64,000 nt of DNA from Pseudomonas migulae NBRC 103157 (lineage in GTDB: Bacteria > Pseudomonadota > Gammaproteobacteria > Pseudomonadales > Pseudomonadaceae): NCBI RefSeq assembly GCF_002091715.1, contig NZ_BDAG01000001.1, positions 62,001-126,000 on the forward strand. Direction: 5' to 3'. The notes under the pieces are model-generated. The model ran no database searches. It was not told where the DNA came from and saw only the letters and a program-made list of their open reading frames with translations. Positions 57,232-64,000 of this stretch are shown here, one piece after another. The translations under genes and the position numbers were made by a program. How positions within the stretch are numbered: position 1 is the first letter of the stretch; each line of letters begins with the position of its first letter.

Positions 57232-58245
57232 TCAAAGCAGTCCGGCCTGAGTCATCAGTTCCACGGCTTTTTTACTGTCGAGTTTTGACGCATCGACTTT
57301 CGGCGCGTCGAGCTGTTGCAGAGGCACTAATTTAGGGTTGGATTCAGCGTTTTTGCCTACCGCGTATTCAAAGGAGTTGCCGGTCTTGAGGATGGCCTGG
57401 CCGTCCTTGCCGGTCACCCACTTGAGGAACGCCTGGGCTTGTTCTTTGTGCTGGCTGGAGGCCAGAACGCCGCCGCCGGAGATACTCACAAACGCTCCCG
57501 GATCTTTGTGTTTGAAGTAGTGCAGGGCAGTGTTCTTGCTGTTTTCGCCGGTTTTGGCCTGATCGCCGAAGCGGTAATAGTGGTAGATCACACCACTGTC
57601 GATCTGCCCGGCATTGACCGCTTTCAACACGGAGCTGTTGCCGCGATACGCGGTGAAATTGGCCTTCATGCCTTTCAGCCACTCAAGGGTGGCGGTTTCG
57701 CCCTTGAGTTCCAGGACTGCAGCGACGATGGCCTGGAAATCGGCGCCGGCCGGTGAAGCGGCCCAACGACCTTTCCATTTCGGCTCGGCGAGGTCCATGA
57801 GTGATTTCGGTAAGTCCGCTTCCGGCAGTTTGCCCGGGTTGTAGACAAACACGGTGGAGCGCGCCGCGATGCCCACCCATTTGCCATGGGCCGGACGGTA
57901 GGCTGCGTCGACTTGTTCAAGGGTGGTCGGCGCCACTGGGGTAAACAGTCCCGCGTTATCCACCAGCACCATGGCCGGGGAATTTTCGGTCAGAAATACA
58001 TCCGCAGGGGAGGCGGCGCCTTCCTGGACAATCTGGTTTCCCATCTCGGTGTCGTCGCCATTGCGCACTGTGACCTTGATCCCGGTCTCCTGGGTGAAGC
58101 CTTCGATCCAGGCTTTGGTCAGGCTTTCGTGTTGGGCGTTGTAGACCAAGATGCCATCAGCCTGTGCTGCATACACGTGACCGGTGCCCACCAGTGCAGT
58201 GACCAGCAGTGCTGTTTTGAGGAACGAGGGCATAGGGGAAATCAT
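57232..58245 (-). CDS. fbpA: Ferric-iron substrate-binding protein
   Basis: The 337-residue protein starts at [15 protein letters not shown] with AGGAG upstream. The signal peptide ends near [35 protein letters not shown] and the adjacent Tyr pair ([12 protein letters not shown]), which bind Fe3+ in FbpA proteins, are present. It captures ferric ions in the periplasm. A Fur-like box lies just upstream; first gene of fbpABC. Confidence 0.92.
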   Translation of the reverse strand: MISPMPSFLKTALLVTALVGTGHVYAAQADGILVYNAQHESLTKAWIEGFTQETGIKVTVRNGDDTEMGNQIVQEGAASPADVFLTENSPAMVLVDNAGLFTPVAPTTLEQVDAAYRPAHGKWVGIAARSTVFVYNPGKLPEADLPKSLMDLAEPKWKGRWAASPAGADFQAIVAAVLELKGETATLEWLKGMKANFTAYRGNSSVLKAVNAGQIDSGVIYHYYRFGDQAKTGENSKNTALHYFKHKDPGAFVSISGGGVLASSQHKEQAQAFLKWVTGKDGQAILKTGNSFEYAVGKNAESNPKLVPLQQLDAPKVDASKLDSKKAVELMTQAGLL

Positions 58246-58301
58246 TTTGTTGCAGCTCCTGATTCTTTTGGAATTCACGCACACAGATTCACGTTCCATC
58301 A

Positions 58302-58318
58302 ATGCGAATCATTTGCAT
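58302..58318. promoter_or_regulatory. Fur-like box upstream of fbpA
   Basis: ATGCGAATCATTTGCAT is a near-perfect palindrome centred on C (one mismatch). It agrees with the 19-bp Fur consensus at about 12 of 19 positions, including AATCATT. It lies 57 bp upstream of the fbpA start. Confidence 0.6.
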
Positions 58319-58649
58319 GTTTTAGGGTGCCGCAAATGCAGAGTGCAAAATGAGAAAAAAACGTCAAAAAAAACGTTAATCGATGTAATTTTCATTTAGG
58401 TTGACACTCATCTGATCGCCAACTCTAAGCATTTATCGACGACGCTGTTCCACATGAATCGGCTTTCTTGATCACGATTATCTGCCCTCTTCTTGCGCAC
58501 CACTTGTACGCGCATCAGATGTGGGGAAGTTGGCGATTGCATACAGCGCCATGCCGGACATATTAAGGCGGAAAGGTAGACGAGCTGACGGCGGACTTAC
58601 TGTATCAAAATGTTTCATATCCGCTTTGAATAACCAGAATCCCGAATTT

Positions 58650-58680
58650 TTGACAAAATTTTACTAATTCGCCGTATAGA
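58650..58680 (+). promoter_or_regulatory. Candidate sigma-70 promoter of the LTA-synthase-like gene
   Basis: TTGACA at 58650-58655 and TATAGA at 58675-58680, separated by 19 bases, which is longer than ideal. The ATG is 118 bases after the -10. Confidence 0.3.
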
Positions 58681-58797
58681 TTCGCTTCCTCTCCAAATGA
58701 GTCGTAGCTCATTGCATTCAAAGACAGGAATGTCTTGGCTTACGGCCAATCGGCACAGTAATTTCTAATCTGGAGGGAGCACAACAAGGAGTTTTTA

Positions 58798-60732
58798 ATG
58801 CGTTCGCCTGCTTCAGCCCCGCTGCGTTTTCTGATGATGGTCACAAGCCTGTGGCTAGTGATTTTTTTCCTCACCCGCCTAGTGTTACTTGCTACTCATC
58901 TTTCAGAGTCGGGCACTGCATTTGCGTCGATCTTTGGCATCGGCGTCTTATACGACCTGAGCTTTTTACTGTACGCCGCACTGCCGATGAGCCTTTATGT
59001 GCTGCTGTGCCCGCCGTCGCTTTGGCGTTCACGTGGTCACCAGTGGTTTTTGCAGGGGCTATTGACGCTCAGCGTTTTCGCCATGTTATTTACTGCGGTG
59101 GCTGAATGGCTGTTCTGGGACGAGTTCGGCGTACGCTTCAATTTTATTGCTGTGGATTACCTGGTGTACTCCGACGAGGTGTTTAACAACATCCTGGAGT
59201 CCTACCCAATCGGCAAATTGCTTAGCGGGCTGGCGGTGATCGCGGTGGTCATTTGCATTGCTCTGCACAAACCTCTACAGCGGGTAATTGATGCGCCGTT
59301 GCCGTCCTGGCGTCAGCGCCTGCTGAGTATTGCAGTGATTTTCGCTTTGAGTGCTGTCGTTTTGTTGGTCGTTGACCAAGACACTCCACGTGGCAAGGGC
59401 GGCAACACCTATCAGCATGAGCTGGCCAGCAATGGTCCCTACCAGTTCTTTGCCGCATTTCGCAATAATGAGCTGGACTACGATCAATTCTACGGCACCT
59501 TGCCGAATGACGTAGTTGGCAAGAACATCCACCAAGAGTTGGCGGAGGGCGATGTCCGGTTCATCGGTAAGGATTCGCTCGATGTCCGTCGAATCGTGAC
59601 CCAGAACAATAAGACCCAGCGACATAATATTATCTTGGTGACTATCGAAAGCTTCAGCGCCAAGTACATGGGCAGCAATGGGAACCCTGGCAACCTGACG
59701 CCTAATCTCGACAAATTGCGTAAAGAGAGCCTGTACTTCAACAACTTCTATGCCACTGGCACCAGGACGGACCGAGGCCTGGAAGCCATTACGTTGTCTA
59801 TTCCCCCAACGCCGGGCCGCTCTATTGTCAAACGGGTAGGCCGTGAAAGTGGTTTTGCCAGCCTGGGCCAACAGTTGAATCACGTCGGCTATGACAGCGT
59901 GTTTGTGTATGGCGGCCGTGGCTACTTTGACAACATGAACGCGTTCTTCAGCGGGAATGGTTATGAAGTTGTCGATCAAAGCAGTGTCGATGAAGCTGAG
60001 ATCCATTTCAAAAATGCTTGGGGTATGGCTGATGAAGACCTCTACCAACAAACGCTGAAACTGGCAGACGAGAATTTCGCTTACCAAAAACCGTTCCTGC
60101 TGCAACTGATGACTACTTCCAATCATCGTCCATACACTTACCCTGAAGGCAGGATCGATATTGCATCCGGTGACGGCCGTGACGGTGCTGTGAAATACAC
60201 CGACTATGCAATCGGCAAGTTTCTTGAAGCCGCCCGAAAGAAAGCTTGGTTCGACGACACTATCTTCGTCTTTGTCGCTGACCATACCGCTGGCAGCGCG
60301 GGTAAGGAAGATCTTCCGATTCGTAACTACCAAATCCCTTTGTTTATCTATGCGCCAAAGCTCCTTCCTGCGCGTGAAGACGGTCAGCTGGCAAGTCAGA
60401 TCGACCTAGCCCCAACTCTGCTCGGTCTTTTAAACCTCAATTACGAATCGACATTCTTCGGCCGCAATTTGCTTCAGCCTTCAACCCTGCCGCCCCGCGT
60501 GCTGGTAGGAAATTACCAACACCTAGGTCTGTTCGATGGTAAAGATCTGGCGATTCTCAGCCCCCGAGCGATGTTACGACGCCACGATGACGCGCTGGGC
60601 GCCAGTCATGAAGTGACAGTTCAGCTCGACGACCCACTCATCGCGCGTGCGATTACCTATTACCAAGCCGCGAGTTATGGTTTCACCCATGGCTTGTTGA
60701 ATTGGCCCGGCAGTGAAAACATCACCAAGTAA
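58798..60732 (+). CDS. LTA-synthase/sulfatase-family membrane enzyme
   Basis: The 644-residue protein has five membrane helices in its first 200 residues, then a periplasmic alkaline-phosphatase-superfamily domain: NIILVTIESFSAKYMGSNG (metal Glu), ATGTRTDRGLEAITLS (nucleophile Thr), YGGRGYFDNMNAFF and VFVADHTAGSAG (metal Asp-His). In Gram-negative bacteria such enzymes transfer phosphoglycerol or phosphoethanolamine groups to glycans or lipids. The ribosome site AAGGAG is 8 bases before ATG. Confidence 0.9.
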   Translation: MRSPASAPLRFLMMVTSLWLVIFFLTRLVLLATHLSESGTAFASIFGIGVLYDLSFLLYAALPMSLYVLLCPPSLWRSRGHQWFLQGLLTLSVFAMLFTAVAEWLFWDEFGVRFNFIAVDYLVYSDEVFNNILESYPIGKLLSGLAVIAVVICIALHKPLQRVIDAPLPSWRQRLLSIAVIFALSAVVLLVVDQDTPRGKGGNTYQHELASNGPYQFFAAFRNNELDYDQFYGTLPNDVVGKNIHQELAEGDVRFIGKDSLDVRRIVTQNNKTQRHNIILVTIESFSAKYMGSNGNPGNLTPNLDKLRKESLYFNNFYATGTRTDRGLEAITLSIPPTPGRSIVKRVGRESGFASLGQQLNHVGYDSVFVYGGRGYFDNMNAFFSGNGYEVVDQSSVDEAEIHFKNAWGMADEDLYQQTLKLADENFAYQKPFLLQLMTTSNHRPYTYPEGRIDIASGDGRDGAVKYTDYAIGKFLEAARKKAWFDDTIFVFVADHTAGSAGKEDLPIRNYQIPLFIYAPKLLPAREDGQLASQIDLAPTLLGLLNLNYESTFFGRNLLQPSTLPPRVLVGNYQHLGLFDGKDLAILSPRAMLRRHDDALGASHEVTVQLDDPLIARAITYYQAASYGFTHGLLNWPGSENITK

Positions 60733-61037
60733 TAGCCCTACCACTAGGCACCCCCGCATAGCGTTAATTTATGCGGGGGCGAAAGCCGGATAGCCGTCTA
60801 GCCAGCATACCCTCCTGATTGAGCGAGCCCTGCTGCTACTGGCACTTTTGTTGAGATGGCTGTAAAGGCCTGCTGTGGGAAAAGGCGGTATGTTGCAGCA
60901 TCGAGCAAGGCAAACACCCAACGATGCTCGAAAACTTTGAAGGGTCCGAGGTAGCAGAATCCCCTATCAGAGGTTCCTGATCAGAACAGAGCTTTTTTCC
61001 CCGAGATGAAGGCGCCGTCATGTCCCCGCAGCGCAGT
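60733..61037. other. Gap after the LTA-synthase-like gene
   Basis: Just over 300 bp. Apart from the hairpin at 60752-60780, I see a short plus-strand frame (ending IRGS stop near 60978) but nothing I can support as a gene. Confidence 0.4.
60752..60780 (+). terminator. Hairpin downstream of the LTA-synthase-like gene
   Basis: CCCCCGCATA-gcgttaatt-TATGCGGGGG has a 10-bp stem, 20 bp after the stop. No T run follows, so it may stabilise the 3' end or give weak termination. Confidence 0.5.
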
Positions 61038-61427
61038 TCATGACGCAAGAAGCTGCCCTGACTCGTCGACGAAAAGCTCACCTCGCGCAGCTTCTACCTG
61101 GCGGATGAACCATATGGCGTTTTCATTCCTCAGTTGAACCGTGTCTTTGAGTAGATTTACCAAATCGTAAAGTGGATGCGCTCTGAGGCAGTTGCCGACA
61201 TAGCGATAATGGTGCAGGTTCATTTCATTCTCAAGCACTCGCTCAATCAACAAGACGTGCGCACGACGGTGTAGAGGGTTGCTCGATTTACTTAATTGAT
61301 AAAGTAATTGTTCTTGGTTGATGTCTTCGCAATGTATGGCCCTGATCACAGCCGACTCAGGAAAAGACTCAAAGCTGTCACTGAACACACGCGGGATCAG
61401 CGCGGCTAACTTTGGAGTAGCGACCAT
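61038..61427 (-). CDS. Small helical protein of unknown function
   Basis: The 129-residue protein is mostly helical by composition (DINQEQLLYQLSKSSNPLHRRAHVLLIERVLENEMNLHHYRYVGNCLR). It has no signal or membrane segment. Codon content looks ordinary. No family recognised. It is encoded on the same strand as, and 350 bp downstream of, the large repeat protein, so the two could be functionally linked. Confidence 0.5.
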   Translation of the reverse strand: MVATPKLAALIPRVFSDSFESFPESAVIRAIHCEDINQEQLLYQLSKSSNPLHRRAHVLLIERVLENEMNLHHYRYVGNCLRAHPLYDLVNLLKDTVQLRNENAIWFIRQVEAARGELFVDESGQLLAS

Positions 61428-61777
61428 CTCTGTTGATGCCTACGCCGAATCGACCCACGTGCCGAGGCAAGACCGACCCATCTCCAAACCTACACAAATC
61501 CAACACAGACAATGATTTGCGAAGAGTCAGACTAGGTCAGTGAAATTTCGACAACTGGGTCAACTCGACGTCGGCGCCGACATCCTGCGAGCCTCTCGAA
61601 GTCGAGGCGCCAGTTTTTAAAGCTGAAATTCCAGCGTATGTGCCTCTCCGATCCGGCATTCGCTGCTGACGGTTTTCATTAATATTTCATTCGGCTCGTA
61701 CTTGAGCTTGGGTGTCGGATTGGCGGAAAGGAGTGGGGCGCCGAAGGTGTACTCGGCTGGATGCGGACCAGATACCG
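61428..61777. other. Gap between the large repeat-protein gene and the small helical gene
   Basis: 350 bp with no supported gene or clear terminator. A short repeat-like stretch (CTCGAAGTCGAGG near 61596) is the only notable structure. Confidence 0.4.
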
Positions 61778-64000
61778 CTATGTCTTGAGATCCGCAATCA
61801 AGAACACCACCGCTATTTCTCGGTGGTCGGCTCGATAGGTCGCGATATACCCGCTGGTCTCGTAATTCGGTGGGCCTACAATCTCACAGCCCAGATATGC
61901 AAGATCAGGAGGAATCTCGTGCTCAAGCATTTGTCTTATATAGTCAAGGAGAGGTTTTAGCTCTTTCGCGTACGAATACGTCACATGGAAGTAGATGTCG
62001 CACACACCATACGACAATAGCTTGTCGAAATGTCCCTTGATATACCCGCGATCGAGCCGGGAACAGACGAGCGCTTCGTAAATAGATATCTCCTGCCCTG
62101 ATGCGCGGATGACGGCATCTCGCTCTCCAGGATTGCCGTTTGCGGTTACCCCTCCGAGCGATTGATCCGCCACATCCCACTTGACCACTGCCAGCGAAGC
62201 TCCCAAGACCTCTCTCACAGCGGTATTTAGATCGTTCTCAAACCTTGCTGTGTCTTCTGGATTTTTCCGGTCACGGAGAATTGCGGCCATGTGCTGAAGC
62301 GTGGCTACGGCACGTGAGACTTGCCGCACAAGGTATCCGCGGACTCCGCGCCCGGGAGGACCAAGTACGTCACCAACTTGAGTAGGAGGAAGTTCGGTTA
62401 GCTGGTGTAGGGCTGTCCGGATGGATGAAATCAAGTCAACGGTAGCTGACGCCGGAGCGAGAGTGGTTGTTACAACACCAGCTTGGAGGTCGTCTCTAAC
62501 TACGATTAGCTGGTCGTCAGGTCCGAACTCTGCGATGGCCGCTTCCAATATCGCCATCGCTTCACTCTGGAATCCCATTTCGAATTTTGCTAGCACTGCT
62601 ACCAGCTCGATGTCGGGGCTTCGTATCTCCCGACGATGCGTTACCACGCTCTTCAATGCGTCCTCTGGCCTTTCCAGGGCCAGCAGGAGTAGCCCTCGGT
62701 TAGCAAGTAAGCTGCTGGCTGGCTGATCGTCCACATCTATCGCAGCATTGATTTCCGCGAGGAGGCCTTCGCCGGTAACTTTGTCTGCACCGGTTAGTGG
62801 ATGAAGCTGGGGGCCTAAGAGCTGTTGCATGGCAACTGCGAAGGCATTCTCTTTGTATGCAGAGGCAGCACCGGGTTGCTTCGAAAGGCGCTGTAGCACA
62901 ACCCGGGCAGCTTCTAGGTTACCGTTCTGGCGCAGTAACTGGGAGGTTGCCCTATAGAAGTCCAATTGGTTGTGCGCTTGCCGCTTTCCGGGCATATCCA
63001 GCAATGGCGGGACAGTCACGCCATCGAGTGCAGTCCAGTTCTTCTCCTGCAGAAGTAGCCGAAGCTCGAGACCAAATAGCCCAAGTTGAAACTCTTGTGG
63101 CGCTCGATTTAAATCCTGCACGGTTTCATCCATGTGCTCGCGGGCGAGCTCGTATTCGCCCGCGATCAAAAGAGACTCGACCCTGTGCTGCAGTTCGGGC
63201 CAAGTCCAAAGCTCCGAAGCCTCTCCTGGCTTCAACTGACGCAACCTTTCTTGGAGGATGGGTTTCGATGCCGTGGGCAGGTGCTGACAGAGTTCAGCAA
63301 GTAGAGCCGGGTCATCGGACTGAACAAGCGTCCGCAACATCGTCTCTTGGCTTCTTTCGTCCAGCCGTCGCCATGCAGCCGTGAGATCTTGTGCTGGTGA
63401 GCCTTCCTCACGTACGAGAAAACGTCTTGAACCGTAACTATCTGTGAGGGCTCCGACGCGGCCCTTCTCTGCATGTTCAATCACGCTGCGCGAGATTAGT
63501 GTTAGAAATGCACCGCTCAACTCCTTTGGCACGACTCCGTCGGGCCAACCTGCTATAGCGCGTGCAAGTAGCCGCACATGTTCCCTCAGAGTCTGGGCAA
63601 TTGAAGAGCGTAAAGATGGCCGTCCATCCTCCGGGGTTTCTTGTAGTAGCTTTGCAGTATCAAATGGTATTAGCAGGGCATCTCGGTCAGGCGCGTTCTG
63701 AGTAAGAGCAGTTGCGACGAGTCGCGCAGCCAGTTTCGAAGACAAGCTGGACGCATCAGTCCAATCCAGCTGTCGGTCGCGAGCAAACTTTGAGTACAGT
63801 GCGACGATTGGTAAGACGTCGACGTCTAGTTCGTTAGATAGAAAGCTTAGTCCTTCGAGCACCCCAGCAAACCGAGCTCTAGGCAAACGGTCATCGTCGG
63901 CTGCCTGTTCTATGAGATATCGCAGCACCTCGCACTGAAGCTCAACCTTTTCCTTGGCGATTGTGCGGAGAAGCTGTTCCCCAATGGGCCGTCTCGAATC
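61778..64000 (-). CDS. Large helical-repeat protein, N-terminus outside window
   Basis: The frame is open from the right edge to the stop at 61778 (over 740 codons; an internal GTG at 63928 is not needed as a start). The first about 500 residues look like a TPR/HEAT-type solenoid (repeated LLxxGxxExAxxxLxRL patterns, e.g. LLIAGEYELAREHMDETVQDL, LRQNGNLEAARVVLQRL). The last about 200 residues form a distinct alpha/beta domain with GERDAVIRASGQEISIYEAL and LLDYIRQML. This could be a PD-(D/E)xK-like or other nuclease-fold effector, but that is a guess. Large repeat-plus-effector proteins like this are common in defence genes. GC is lower than in core genes. Confidence 0.75.
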   Translation of the reverse strand, partial: DSRRPIGEQLLRTIAKEKVELQCEVLRYLIEQAADDDRLPRARFAGVLEGLSFLSNELDVDVLPIVALYSKFARDRQLDWTDASSLSSKLAARLVATALTQNAPDRDALLIPFDTAKLLQETPEDGRPSLRSSIAQTLREHVRLLARAIAGWPDGVVPKELSGAFLTLISRSVIEHAEKGRVGALTDSYGSRRFLVREEGSPAQDLTAAWRRLDERSQETMLRTLVQSDDPALLAELCQHLPTASKPILQERLRQLKPGEASELWTWPELQHRVESLLIAGEYELAREHMDETVQDLNRAPQEFQLGLFGLELRLLLQEKNWTALDGVTVPPLLDMPGKRQAHNQLDFYRATSQLLRQNGNLEAARVVLQRLSKQPGAASAYKENAFAVAMQQLLGPQLHPLTGADKVTGEGLLAEINAAIDVDDQPASSLLANRGLLLLALERPEDALKSVVTHRREIRSPDIELVAVLAKFEMGFQSEAMAILEAAIAEFGPDDQLIVVRDDLQAGVVTTTLAPASATVDLISSIRTALHQLTELPPTQVGDVLGPPGRGVRGYLVRQVSRAVATLQHMAAILRDRKNPEDTARFENDLNTAVREVLGASLAVVKWDVADQSLGGVTANGNPGERDAVIRASGQEISIYEALVCSRLDRGYIKGHFDKLLSYGVCDIYFHVTYSYAKELKPLLDYIRQMLEHEIPPDLAYLGCEIVGPPNYETSGYIATYRADHREIAVVFLIADLKT

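Larger units (their letters stand above)
58246..58797. other. Divergent region between fbpA and the LTA-synthase-like gene
   Basis: About 550 bp, AT-rich with runs of A near 58355. It contains the Fur-like palindrome and two possible promoters. No gene seen. Confidence 0.6.

Noticed and set aside
47271..58370. Similar AAAAAAACGTCAAAAA strings near 47271 and 58354 as a direct repeat or attachment site
   Set aside because: Short, low-complexity A runs around ACGTC; no element boundaries coincide with them.
60836..61081. Minus-strand frame of 81 codons after the LTA-synthase-like gene
   Set aside because: No ribosome site, Ser/Cys-rich random-looking product and overlap with the better-supported 129-residue gene.

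Overview
The window looks like a chromosomal segment of a fluorescent Pseudomonas. It is a high-GC gammaproteobacterial sequence with the classical Pseudomonas paired REP elements (arms reading TGTAGGAGCCGGCTTGCTGGC or TGTGGGAGCGGGCTTGCTCGC), and it has kinB/algB, a betR-betC-choX choline-sulfate cluster, and the ordered set aroE, hemF, qor, tsaC, dprA, LysM, def, fmt, rsmB, trkA, lpxL-like, tag, glyQ, glyS, gmhB, plsC. In Pseudomonas that last set lies next to the replication origin, with gyrB, recF, dnaN and dnaA following plsC. All functional calls come from reading the sequence; no database search was run.

Layout. 1-8.3 kb: tail of an EAL gene, kinB-algB, small envelope genes including an Ivy-type lysozyme inhibitor, gltP, and a SpmA/B-like membrane protein. 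8.4-18.8 kb: a minus-strand block with a four-gene Mla/MCE-type lipid transporter, a DUF5924/DUF2914 membrane protein, an M16 peptidase, a Na/Pi cotransporter, TerC and a citrate transporter with an upstream leader reading frame. 19.2-26.0 kb: three small enzymes, then betR/betC/choX/SulP. 26.1-43.2 kb: the conserved housekeeping run. It covers shikimate and haem synthesis, tRNA modification, DNA uptake, N-formylmethionine handling, K+ uptake, lipid A acylation, glycyl-tRNA synthetase, heptose and phospholipid synthesis.

After plsC, gyrB does not appear in the remaining 20.8 kb. The space holds accessory DNA. It begins with an orphan hcp gene, a broken higA fused to the 3' end of an IS66 transposase, and an AT-rich pair (2OG-Fe(II) oxygenase and family 2 glycosyltransferase). 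Next come an EamA protein, a QseBC-like two-component system with a lipoprotein and a four-repeat membrane protein, and a likely cell-envelope-modification set (membrane-anchored histidine phosphatase, orphan response regulator, small membrane protein, methyltransferase, relic of a UDP-sugar dehydrogenase). The segment ends with an FbpABC ferric transporter, an LTA-synthase-like enzyme, and a large unrecognised helical-repeat protein that runs off the right edge.

The strongest unexplained signals are non-coding. Fourteen perfect DnaA boxes (TTATCCACA) lie between 20.9 and 43.2 kb and none elsewhere, against about 0.5 expected by chance in 64 kb. Two of them cap a perfect 29-bp inverted repeat at 37105-37168. 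Regulatory candidates include an Anr box between hemF and qor, a LysR-type palindrome over the betR start, a Fur-like box before fbpA, a sigma-54-like site upstream of a 96-residue protein, and a Crc/Hfq-type CA motif ahead of the citrate transporter. I saw no tRNA, rRNA or CRISPR array.
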